Assembly: GCA_004297575.1 (NCBI GenBank)
Contig: SCSR01000088.1
Span: 1 to 12,400 of the forward strand
DNA from: an archaeon
Lineage (GTDB): Archaea > Aenigmatarchaeota > Aenigmatarchaeia > CG10238-14 > SCSR01
Length of the DNA: 12,400 bases
Reading direction: 5' to 3'
This document shows, one piece after another, positions 1 to 5,385 of the stretch (position 1 is its first letter; each line of letters opens with the position of its first letter). The notes under the pieces are model-generated. The model was given only the letters and a program-made list of their open reading frames with translations, did not search any database and was not told the origin of the DNA. A program made the translations under genes and the position numbers.

Positions 1-672
1 TCCAAATGCGTCTCGCCATCCATCCAAACCTGTTCATACACCGGCGCAGCAGGATTGGGCTCTTGCACCATAACCAACCCAGCATACGACTACAAAAACA
101 AAGATACAGTGGTCTGCGCATTCAACAATCCTGACAATCCACAAATAGTCTACAAGCCGTATCCGCAGGGAACATTCCAACCGGTCGCATTCTCTCTCAA
201 CCTTCCATCGGTCATCACTTTCCCGATTGGAATCATGAACAAGCTGCCCCTGAATATTCTCAATGCAGGCCTGCTTGAAGACAGCTATCGCACCTTTATC
301 ACATCCACCAACCCGTCATACTTTTCTTCGGCCGACAACCCGTCTACCACATCTTCAGCACTCTACAACGAGCAGGGTTCCGCATTTCCGAGCCTGCAAT
401 TCCTGTCATCGTCGATATCGTACACGCTGACTGTTCAGATCGCCTCATCAACTGACCCGTCGACATGCGTCACGGCAAGCGATTGCTCACAAACCGTTTA
501 CGGCAGCAACCCTGCATGCGTCAGCGGAAGGTGCAACTACCAGGTGCAGATACCTGTGCAAGCCACTCTCGCAAGCCTGCCTGACTTTGACTGGACTGGC
601 GTGGTGCAGATAATCGTACTGGCTGGAATCCTTTTCTTGGTCGTATCGAGAAAGATAAAAGTATTGAAATAG
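1..672 (+). CDS. C-terminal part of a secreted/membrane-anchored protein (5' truncated by window edge)
   Basis: The reading frame is open from base 1 without a stop, so the gene begins outside the window; the first possible internal start (TTG at 55) has no support. The 223 visible residues are rich in Ser, Thr, Pro, Asn and Tyr, as in archaeal extracytoplasmic proteins. Cysteines occur near the left edge and in a compact cluster at about visible residues 155-178 (CVTASDC ... CVSGRC), suggesting a small disulfide-bonded module. A single hydrophobic helix (VVQIIVLAGILFLVV, about residues 200-216) followed by the basic tail SRKIKVLK is a C-terminal membrane anchor with the tail inside, which places the bulk of the protein outside the cell. 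No enzymatic motif is visible and I do not recognise the family. The gene ends 13 bases before tRNA-Val on the same strand. Confidence 0.7.
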   Translation, partial: SKCVSPSIQTCSYTGAAGLGSCTITNPAYDYKNKDTVVCAFNNPDNPQIVYKPYPQGTFQPVAFSLNLPSVITFPIGIMNKLPLNILNAGLLEDSYRTFITSTNPSYFSSADNPSTTSSALYNEQGSAFPSLQFLSSSISYTLTVQIASSTDPSTCVTASDCSQTVYGSNPACVSGRCNYQVQIPVQATLASLPDFDWTGVVQIIVLAGILFLVVSRKIKVLK

Positions 673-685
673 TATTCTTTGGTAC

Positions 686-771
686 GGGCTCATAGTCTAG
701 TGGCTAGATAAATGAGGCTAAGACGCGGCGCTTACAACGCCGAGACCGCGGTCCGATTCCGCGTGGGCCCA
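686..771 (+). tRNA. tRNA-Val (anticodon UAC) with a 14-nt D-arm intron
   Basis: Acceptor GGGCTCA (686-692) pairs with TGGGCCC (764-770), with one G-U, and the discriminator is A771. The anticodon arm is CGGCG/CGCCG around the loop CTTACAA (731-737), anticodon TAC (733-735). The T-arm is CGCGG/CCGCG (747-751, 759-763). The D region is too long unless 708-721 is removed. Removal gives D-stem GTCT/GGAC (T13-G22 wobble) and D-loop AGTGGCTA with A14, G18G19 and A21 in place, for a 72-nt mature tRNA. No CCA is encoded. A T5 run at 776-780 may terminate transcription. The T-loop reads TCCGATT, so position 55 is C instead of the near-universal U. Confidence 0.9.
708..721 (+). other. tRNA-Val D-arm intron (14 nt)
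   Basis: A bulge-helix-bulge can be drawn. The central helix is GGCT (702-705) with GGCT (716-719), two G-C pairs flanked by two G-U pairs. The 3-nt bulges are AGA (706-708) and AAG (720-722). Cutting after the second bulge base on each side joins G707 to G722. The inner stem is minimal (T709-A715 around a 5-nt loop) and the outer helix is 2 bp, so this is a weak, relaxed BHB. The product matches the normal archaeal Val D-arm. A GGCTA direct repeat (702-706, 716-720) would also allow a 14-nt deletion in other registers, but those do not fit a BHB. Confidence 0.7.
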
Positions 772-775
772 TCCC

Positions 776-780
776 TTTTT
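776..780 (+). terminator. T5 run after tRNA-Val
   Basis: Five T residues start five bases after the discriminator base of tRNA-Val. Archaeal RNA polymerase commonly terminates at short T-runs after tRNA genes. No hairpin is visible. Confidence 0.4.
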
Positions 781-840
781 GAAAGCTGACCGGAAGTTAA
801 CTCCCGAAAGTGATATAGTTATTCTAAGCAAATTTTATTT

Positions 841-1188
841 GTGAAACTGGAACCAGGATACATTTTAGGATTTGTAGAGGGGGAAGGAACATTTAATCTG
901 GTGAGATATCCTGAAGGACGCATAAGACCGCAATTTCTAGTCTTCAATACAAACAGGGAGATACTGGAATCAATTAAAGAAACTCTAAAGGTAAATGCTC
1001 CCATATTCGAAGTATCCAGAGTTGAAGATTTGATAAAGCGAACAAAAAATACATACAGACTCCAAGTTAGATCAAAAGAAGATTTAGTTAAAGTTGTCAG
1101 ATTTTTTGAGAAGAGAAGACCTATCGTGAAAAGAGATGATTATAAAATATTCAAGGACTGTTTCGATAATTGGATAACAAAAAGATAG
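841..1188 (+). CDS. LAGLIDADG-type homing endonuclease-like protein, single motif
   Basis: The 115-aa product carries one LAGLIDADG-like motif at residues 8-16 (ILGFVEGEG, followed by TF), the form seen in the LAGLIDADG_1 group. E15 occupies the place of the catalytic acidic residue. The rest (FLVFNTNREILESIKETL, then YRLQVRSKEDL) fits the beta-strand and helix pattern of one LAGLIDADG half, so an active enzyme would be a homodimer, as in I-CreI. The start is GTG at 841; an in-frame TGA at 811 limits extension. A TATA-like gatatagtta (812-821) lies about 25 bases upstream, consistent with leaderless transcription. The ORF sits between two intron-bearing tRNA genes, and its TAG stop (1186-1188) lies inside the 3' end of the opposing tRNA-Met. 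Base composition looks AT-richer than neighbouring genes, consistent with a mobile gene. Homing endonuclease or a domesticated relative are both possible. Confidence 0.75.
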   Translation: MKLEPGYILGFVEGEGTFNLVRYPEGRIRPQFLVFNTNREILESIKETLKVNAPIFEVSRVEDLIKRTKNTYRLQVRSKEDLVKVVRFFEKRRPIVKRDDYKIFKDCFDNWITKR

Positions 1189-1280
1189 CGGGAGTCAGAT
1201 TTGAACTGACGACCTCCGGGTTATGAGCCCGACGAGCAAATTGGGATTTTTTCAATCTCTCCAAGCTGCTCCATCCCGCT
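1186..1280 (-). tRNA. initiator tRNA-Met (CAU) with a 20-nt D-loop intron
   Basis: On the minus strand the acceptor AGCGGGA pairs with TCCCGCT. The A1-U72 pair and the three G-C pairs at the base of the anticodon arm (TCGGG/CCCGG around CTCATAA) mark an archaeal initiator tRNA. The anticodon CAT is at 1225-1223. The T-arm is GTCAG-TTCAAAT-CTGAC. The D-stem GAGC/GCTC encloses 30 nt; removing 1258-1239 leaves AGCTTGGAGT, the usual archaeal initiator D-loop shape, and a 75-nt mature tRNA. No CCA is encoded. A T5 run follows the 3' end on the minus strand, inside the last codons of the convergent LAGLIDADG ORF. Loop bases A37 and A38 follow the anticodon. Confidence 0.95.
1239..1258 (-). other. 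initiator tRNA-Met D-loop intron (20 nt), near-canonical BHB
   Basis: Near-perfect bulge-helix-bulge. The central 4-bp helix is TTGG (1264-1261) with CCAA (1244-1241). The 5' bulge is AGA (1260-1258) and the 3' bulge TTT (1240-1238). The inner helix is GATT (1257-1254) with AATC (1248-1245), closing a 5-nt loop. The outer helix is AGC (1267-1265) with GCT (1237-1235). Cutting after the second base of each bulge excises 1258-1239 and restores the standard D-loop. The conserved G18G19 lies in the central helix. Confidence 0.88.
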
Positions 1281-1305
1281 ATATCAAAGTAATACAACAA
1301 TTGTT

Positions 1306-1314
1306 CTTTAAAAG
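1306..1314 (-). promoter_or_regulatory. TATA-like element for initiator tRNA-Met
   Basis: CTTTTAAAG on the minus strand is centred about 30 bases before the 5' end of the tRNA and lies immediately downstream of the cdc6 stop codon. A 10-bp palindrome, AACAATTGTT (1296-1305), adjoins it on the tRNA side. Assigned by position and composition only. Confidence 0.45.
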
Positions 1315-1316
1315 CA

Positions 1317-2354
1317 TTAAGCCTTTGAAATGATTCTCGTGTTCCCGTCGACTGTTTTCTTGTTGATGTGGATGAGCTTCAGCTGCTCGAGATGAGAGAT
1401 ACAATCGCGGAACGCGCGGTCGGATATGGGCTCTTTCACCATGCTGCGATAACTGTCATACAATTCCGTGGATTTCATCTGCTTGTTCTCGTCAAACAAC
1501 TGCATGATTATTTTTTCCGTATCATTGATTTTCTCCTTCAGTATTTCCGGCTTGGCTTTTCCCACGCTCGATAAAACTTGCTTCACATGCTCGACCTTGA
1601 GCTTGTCTGTACCTTCCTCTTCTGCAACAGTCGCAGCTTTCATCAATGTCTGTATCCCTACTCTCACATCCCCACCTTTCTGCACTGCATGGTTGGCAGC
1701 AAGCATCACCACGCCGTTCTCAAATGATCTCAATCCATTTCTGGCACGCTCCTGCAAAATATCTTTCATCTCTTCTATGGTGTACGGCTTGAACTCTATC
1801 TCTTCTACATTCAGGCTGCTCAATATCCTCGGCTCTAACTTTGCAAACACATGCGCGTCATTCGAGATGAACACCAGTCCCAATGGATTCTTTGCATTCA
1901 TCCTCAGCAGGTCGTACAGCACGCTCTGGTCCTTATAAACCAGCTGGTCGACCTCATCCAGGCACACGATGACAGCCTTGCCGATCTTATTCATCGCCTC
2001 ATTGAACCTTTGCATGATTTCATCTTTCGCCCACCCTCTCCTCTGTACGATTGTCCCCAGCAAGCCTAGCCTGTTCACGATTTCAGTCAGCACTCCGGTC
2101 GGCGTGTTGAAATCCCAGCAGTTGATGTAGATTGTCTTGATGCCTGAATATTCCTCAAACTCACGGAAGACATAATTGACAGAAGCGGTTTTTCCAATAC
2201 CTGGTGCGCCGAAGATGAAAGTGTTCTGCGGTTTCCTTCCTTTGCTCGCTGGTGAAAGATTATTTGCAATTTCTTGCGTCTGGCTTTCCCTATGCGGCAG
2301 TATATCAGGCAGGTAGTTGGGCGAGAGTATGTCCCAATTCTTCACTACAGACAT
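1317..2354 (-). CDS. cdc6: Orc1/Cdc6-type replication initiator (AAA+ ATPase)
   Basis: This is the archaeal origin-binding initiator, which recognises origin boxes and helps load MCM. Residue numbers count from the ATG at 2354 (345 aa). AAA+ features in order: Walker A GAPGIGKT (49-56), Walker B VIVCLDEVD (D133, E134), sensor 1 in FISND (N165), arginine finger LEPRI (R176), and sensor 2 GGDVRVGIQ (R231). A C-terminal winged helix from about residue 265 (ELYDSYRSM ... DRAFRDCISHLEQLKLI) would bind DNA. Length is normal to slightly short for the family. A TTG one codon upstream (2357) is in frame, but the ATG is preferred because a TATA-like element lies 26 bases before it. The gene is followed on the same strand by tRNA-Met. 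No array of origin boxes is visible nearby. Confidence 0.95.
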   Translation of the reverse strand: MSVVKNWDILSPNYLPDILPHRESQTQEIANNLSPASKGRKPQNTFIFGAPGIGKTASVNYVFREFEEYSGIKTIYINCWDFNTPTGVLTEIVNRLGLLGTIVQRRGWAKDEIMQRFNEAMNKIGKAVIVCLDEVDQLVYKDQSVLYDLLRMNAKNPLGLVFISNDAHVFAKLEPRILSSLNVEEIEFKPYTIEEMKDILQERARNGLRSFENGVVMLAANHAVQKGGDVRVGIQTLMKAATVAEEEGTDKLKVEHVKQVLSSVGKAKPEILKEKINDTEKIIMQLFDENKQMKSTELYDSYRSMVKEPISDRAFRDCISHLEQLKLIHINKKTVDGNTRIISKA

Positions 2355-2376
2355 CAATTATCTATTCGCAAGACAA

Positions 2377-2386
2377 CTATATTTTT
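2377..2386 (-). promoter_or_regulatory. cdc6: TATA-like element for cdc6
   Basis: AAAAATATAG on the minus strand is centred about 26 bases before the ATG at 2354, the spacing expected for a leaderless archaeal transcript. It also lies just before the start of the plus-strand zinc-ribbon gene, where it is too close (about 8 bases) to serve as that gene's TATA box. Confidence 0.55.
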
Positions 2387-2388
2387 GT

Positions 2389-2496
2389 ATGTATCCTACA
2401 AGGGTTTGCCCAAAATGCAAGAACCTCATGGAAGACAAAGAGATGCCTCCGGCTGTATTCTCATGCAGGAAGTGCGGATATTCAGAGCTAGAGTGA
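2389..2496 (+). CDS. 35-aa CxxC zinc-ribbon mini-protein
   Basis: A short frame starting with ATG at 2389 encodes a complete four-cysteine zinc ribbon: VCPKCKN (C7, C10) and SCRKCGYSELE (C26, C29). The arrangement CPxC-x15-CxxCGY is the layout of the N-terminal ribbon of archaeal TFS and of RPB9/RPA12-type RNA polymerase subunits, and of stand-alone archaeal ribbon proteins. It contains nothing beyond the ribbon, so a role as TFS is unlikely: the second ribbon with the DE hairpin is absent. The 3' end overlaps the convergent 137-aa gene by 9 bases. The start lies 34 bases from the divergent cdc6 start, so the two promoters share the gap. The intact motif in a short frame makes chance unlikely. 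Function is unknown. Confidence 0.72.
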   Translation: MYPTRVCPKCKNLMEDKEMPPAVFSCRKCGYSELE

Positions 2497-2901
2497 TTCT
2501 TTTTCTATGATTTCACCGGAAAGTATCCGTACAAGAGTAGCGGTCAGGATAGGTTCATTGATGGGCTCGGTCACTTTCACATCTTTCGAATGGTAACCCA
2601 GCACTTCCTCAATATCTGTTGGATTATAATTGCATCTGATTTCATTCACTGTCTCTTGCGTCAGCTCTATCGTTGAAATCACTTCCCCGCGGACCGATTT
2701 ACCGCCATCCACAATAGCTTGCGCTCTCTTGGAAAATTTCGAAGGGTATGGGTAGCTGAATATGCGTCCTGACACCCTGTTGTCTCTTGTATAGCCTATC
2801 AGGATTGACGCACTAGGAATGAGCAGGGATACCAAATCTATGCTTTCAAAAGGATTCCCATAAGGGTCTGGCTCGCTTGTCTTTAGATGGTAGGCTTTCA
2901 T
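2488..2901 (-). CDS. hypothetical protein, 137 aa
   Basis: I do not recognise this family. The product is soluble-looking, with no signal peptide or membrane helix. The N-terminal half alternates hydrophobic strand-like segments (LVSLLIPSASILIGY) with charged turns; the middle has an aromatic stretch (FSYPYPSKFSKR); the end (PILTATLVRILSGEII) looks like a helix. There are no cysteine or histidine clusters and no nucleotide-binding loop. It begins 25 bases after the lysS stop on the same strand, yet an AT-rich AAATTAATAG at 2923-2932 lies about 27 bases before its ATG, so it may have its own leaderless promoter as well as lysS read-through. Its last codons overlap the zinc-ribbon gene on the other strand. 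Confidence 0.7.
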   Translation of the reverse strand: MKAYHLKTSEPDPYGNPFESIDLVSLLIPSASILIGYTRDNRVSGRIFSYPYPSKFSKRAQAIVDGGKSVRGEVISTIELTQETVNEIRCNYNPTDIEEVLGYHSKDVKVTEPINEPILTATLVRILSGEIIEKESL

Positions 2902-2926
2902 ATTATGTCTATTCTGTGCAAGCCTA

Positions 2927-4507
2927 TTAATTTGTATCTGTTGATTGGTTCAGTTTGTTTATTGTTTCTTTCATGCCCACTTGCATGACATATTGTCCCA
3001 ATCTTGGACCAGTCTCTTTCGAGAATAATGCCTTGTATATCGCCTTGAACATCTCTCTTGTTGACAATCCAGTATCATTTGCCGCTTCCTTGAGGACATT
3101 TTGTACGTCGTCTTCTGTTTTCACTTCTGCAAGCTTGACTGCAAATTCTTTCAACGCCTCGCGCTCTTTGTCAGAGAATTCTACTGCCGCTTTCTTTTCA
3201 AATGATTGGATGTAATTCTTGACCAATTTTACCTTCTCTTCCAGATCATCAACAATCTTCAAATCTTTCTTCTCCAGCTCATTTGCAACAAATTCCAATT
3301 CCTTCCCTTCAGGCGCAACCGATACAAGACCTTTCAGCATGTCAAACTCCACATGCATGCCTTCCTTCTCTGGATTGATGACTGATAACTGGTATGCTCG
3401 CGCAAGGTTTGTCTGTTCTTTCTTGTCGAATTTTTCTGGATGGAAGTATACTTCTTCTGCGCGGTTGAACTCGTCGAACAGATTCGGCACCAGCTTTTCT
3501 ATAACAATATTCTTCGCAATCGTCAGCCTGCCTTGGAACATCCAGTATCTTAGCATCGCCGGCGTCATGAATTTCAGCATGTCCGGTACGGTGATGACAT
3601 TACCCTTCGATTTGGACATCTTCTCACCATTGACAAGGAAGTGCTCATACTCTACAGGATAGGGCGGCTTGTAATTGAATATTTTCTCAGCAATCTCTTT
3701 TCCAGTATCCCAGCTTCCGCCAGCCGCAGCATGCTCCTTCCCGAACGGCTCGCATGTTGATTCGAGGAATACCCACCTTGCAGCCCATTCAACACGCCAT
3801 GTCAATTTGGAATTCCCATCAAGTATCGAGACCTCTCCTTCATGTCCGCATCCTGCCACTGGATTCTTCCTGTGCAAAATAATCTCGTCTTTCCTGCAGA
3901 CATACTTTGCCTTGGCTGTCTTGGGATCATAAGCGAAAATCCTCGTGGTGGAAATCTTCTTGCATTTCTCGCAGATAATGTCGACAGGATACCAATCGTC
4001 ACTCAATTTGTGCTCACGGAACTGGTTCAGGATTTCAGCAATCTCATCCTTCTTCTGCATCGCGATTTTTATCACATCATTATACATCCCTTTCTTGTAC
4101 ATCTCCGACCCTAGCATTACCGTTGGATTGACAAAAACTGATTTCAATTGCTCTATGAACTTGCTCTCGAAATGTTCTGTGAACGACTTGTGGCATTTCC
4201 AAAAATCAGGTATGGATGAAGCAGGCATCCCAAGATAGTCCTCCAATTCCTTCGGCATGTCAGCAGGCACGCTCCTGAACGGGTCGAGGTTATCAGATAT
4301 CCATATCAGTTCAGCTGGCACCTTTTCCTGCAACGCAAGCCTTATCGCATCCCCGCGTATGACGTCGTTTGCGCTTCCTATGTGCGGCTCGCCTGACATC
4401 GATGTTCCTGTGTTTATGACCTGTTTCTTAGCCTTCCAATCCCTTATCAGTCCGTCTGCTATCTTGTCAGGCCAGAACTCGTATTCTTTCTGTTCTACTA
4501 TCTTCAT
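2927..4507 (-). CDS. lysS: lysyl-tRNA synthetase, class I
   Basis: Charges tRNA-Lys with lysine, using the class I (Rossmann) type of LysRS found in most archaea and some bacteria instead of the class II enzyme. The 526-aa product has the HIGH-type signature PHIGS (H42-S45), the class I LysRS context WRVEWAARW (237-245), and KMSKSKGN (296-303) for ATP activation. CEKC (179-182) with C204 and C220 in between forms a probable zinc-binding insert. The C-terminal part is helical, as in the anticodon-binding cage of this family. Length is typical. The ATG at 4507 has a TATA-like element 28 bases upstream. The 137-aa gene follows on the same strand. Confidence 0.97.
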   Translation of the reverse strand: MKIVEQKEYEFWPDKIADGLIRDWKAKKQVINTGTSMSGEPHIGSANDVIRGDAIRLALQEKVPAELIWISDNLDPFRSVPADMPKELEDYLGMPASSIPDFWKCHKSFTEHFESKFIEQLKSVFVNPTVMLGSEMYKKGMYNDVIKIAMQKKDEIAEILNQFREHKLSDDWYPVDIICEKCKKISTTRIFAYDPKTAKAKYVCRKDEIILHRKNPVAGCGHEGEVSILDGNSKLTWRVEWAARWVFLESTCEPFGKEHAAAGGSWDTGKEIAEKIFNYKPPYPVEYEHFLVNGEKMSKSKGNVITVPDMLKFMTPAMLRYWMFQGRLTIAKNIVIEKLVPNLFDEFNRAEEVYFHPEKFDKKEQTNLARAYQLSVINPEKEGMHVEFDMLKGLVSVAPEGKELEFVANELEKKDLKIVDDLEEKVKLVKNYIQSFEKKAAVEFSDKEREALKEFAVKLAEVKTEDDVQNVLKEAANDTGLSTREMFKAIYKALFSKETGPRLGQYVMQVGMKETINKLNQSTDTN

Positions 4508-4529
4508 GTTACATTTATCAACTTTCTGA

Positions 4530-4539
4530 TTTTTAAAAC
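4530..4539 (-). promoter_or_regulatory. lysS: TATA-like element for lysS
   Basis: GTTTTAAAAA on the minus strand is centred about 28 bases before the lysS ATG, fitting a leaderless or very short-leader transcript. It lies in the 39-base gap after the 111-aa gene. Confidence 0.5.
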
Positions 4540-4546
4540 AGTCAGG

Positions 4547-4882
4547 CTATGACAGATATGGGATAGGGTCAAGTACTTCATAATCTCCATCATCATACAT
4601 TCCAACCAGTTGTCTTTTCAAATCTTCGGCATAGCCATTTTTTGTTTGGACTTCAAATTTAGCAACATAATGACTTTCCCATCCTATTACGCGCAGTGGT
4701 TTAACATCTTTGGGTGGAATTCCTAGTATTCGCACAGCAGTTGCAATGTTTCTTTCTGTTGCACGGACTAGGCTTACGTGTGCAGCATGATATCTTTCTC
4801 CACCGCACTCCCACCAATAAGGGTTAGTATTCCTATTTCTCAGACCTACCCTAACTGTAAAGCTTTTGTCAAATCTTGACAT
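4547..4882 (-). CDS. hypothetical protein, 111 aa
   Basis: Not recognised. The product is basic at the N-terminus (MSRFDKSFTVRVGLRNRN), then has NPYWWECGGERYHAAH with one Cys and two His, and two helix-strand units (LVRATERNIATAVRILGI; YVAKFEVQTKNGYAEDLKRQL). There is no signal peptide or membrane helix. The mixture suggests a small alpha/beta RNA- or DNA-binding or ligand-binding domain, but this is a guess. It lies between lysS and the Lrp gene on the same strand. A strong TATA-like element at 4902-4911 is 25 bases before the ATG, and TCGTA/TACGA half-sites lie just upstream, so this gene may be an Lrp target. Composition appears AT-richer than lysS. Confidence 0.7.
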   Translation of the reverse strand: MSRFDKSFTVRVGLRNRNTNPYWWECGGERYHAAHVSLVRATERNIATAVRILGIPPKDVKPLRVIGWESHYVAKFEVQTKNGYAEDLKRQLVGMYDDGDYEVLDPIPYLS

Positions 4883-4901
4883 AAAATTAGATGAATCTAC
4901 A

Positions 4902-4911
4902 ACTATATATA
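4902..4911 (-). promoter_or_regulatory. TATA box of the 111-aa gene
   Basis: TATATATAGT on the minus strand, centred about 25 bases before the ATG at 4882, is a strong match to an archaeal TATA element for leaderless transcription. Confidence 0.6.
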
Positions 4912-4938
4912 TTCGTAAATATTATACGATATTCGTAA
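4909..4938. promoter_or_regulatory. Lrp-like operator: repeated ATATTCGTAA with TACGA half-site
   Basis: ATATTCGTAA occurs at 4909-4918 and again at 4929-4938, exactly 20 bp apart (about two helical turns, same face). Within this span TACGA (4925-4929), TAT, TCGTA (4933-4937) is a perfect 13-bp inverted repeat of the size and layout bound by Lrp/AsnC dimers, and TCGTA (4913-4917) forms a second inverted pair with TACGA. The site lies upstream of and slightly overlaps the TATA box of the 111-aa gene and abuts the stop codon of the Lrp gene. Regulation by the adjacent Lrp is inferred. Confidence 0.5.
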
Positions 4939-5334
4939 TCACTTCAGAACCATGCAGGTGTTGGTCTGCAGCACGCCTTTTATTTTCCTGATGTTCTCCA
5001 CGATTCTGTTGGTTTCATGTATATCCGCAGCTTTGACCAAGCATATTATATCGTAATCACCCGATACCTCATATACGTCCTCCACGTGCAGTTCTCTTAT
5101 GCGCTTGGCTACTTCGGTAGTAGGGATGCTGGAAGATGTGTTTACAAAAACGATTGATTTTATTTCTTCAGTTGTTTCTATGGTGAATTTTTTGATGACC
5201 TTGTCCTTTACCAATTTTCCGATCCTAATCCTCACCGCGCCCTCGGTCATGCCTATGCTATCGGCAATCTCAACGAATGGCATCTTGCCGTCCTTTTTCA
5301 GGATAGCAAGTATCTTCCTATCAACCTCATCCAT
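4939..5334 (-). CDS. Lrp/AsnC family transcriptional regulator
   Basis: The 131-aa product has an N-terminal winged helix-turn-helix (residues 1-50; DRKILAILKKDGK, then EIADSIGMTEGAVRIRIGKL) and a C-terminal RAM (ACT-like) domain (about 60-128; GDYDIICLVKAADI), the standard Lrp/AsnC layout. Such proteins form dimers or octamers and bind amino acids or other small effectors. It is slightly short, as is common in archaea. The effector cannot be read from sequence; the neighbourhood (lysS) is not sufficient to call it a lysine regulator. The ATG at 5334 has a TATA-like element 26 bases upstream, shared in position with the divergent YrdC gene. Lrp-type half-sites follow its stop codon, at the next promoter. 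Confidence 0.92.
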   Translation of the reverse strand: MDEVDRKILAILKKDGKMPFVEIADSIGMTEGAVRIRIGKLVKDKVIKKFTIETTEEIKSIVFVNTSSSIPTTEVAKRIRELHVEDVYEVSGDYDIICLVKAADIHETNRIVENIRKIKGVLQTNTCMVLK

Positions 5335-5355
5335 ATGAATTATTTGTGCATTCAG

Positions 5356-5365
5356 TTTAAATTAA
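5356..5365. promoter_or_regulatory. TATA-like element shared by two divergent leaderless genes
   Basis: TTTAAATTAA is centred at 5360/5361, 26 bases from the Lrp start at 5334 and 26 bases from the preferred YrdC start at 5386. It is nearly symmetrical (TTTAAA, TTAA) and is the only TATA-like match I see in the 51-base gap, so both genes appear to use it in opposite directions. Confidence 0.5.
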
Positions 5366-5385
5366 TGGCTATCGATTTGTTAGTT

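Noticed and set aside
55..60. TTG at 55 as the start of the first gene
   Set aside because: The frame is open to base 1 with similar Cys-containing content, so the gene is truncated by the window edge.
702..720. Intron of tRNA-Val bounded by the GGCTA direct repeats (707-720 or a shifted register)
   Set aside because: It gives a perfect D-stem GTCT/AGAC, but no register between the repeats allows a bulge-helix-bulge. The 708-721 register does, and it yields the usual archaeal Val D-arm with a T13-G22 wobble.
1468..1938. Plus-strand frame of 156 codons opposite cdc6
   Set aside because: The minus strand has the complete AAA+ motif set; this frame is Ser/Phe-rich and has no recognisable content.
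2355..2388. Replication origin beside cdc6
   Set aside because: Origins often lie near cdc6, but the gap is only 34 bases and I see no repeated origin recognition boxes or long AT-rich unwinding region on either side.
5335..5385. Longer N-terminus for the YrdC protein (ATG at 5335 or 5365)
   Set aside because: The extra residues (MNYLCIQFKL...) do not match the family, and these ATGs lie before or within the only TATA-like element.
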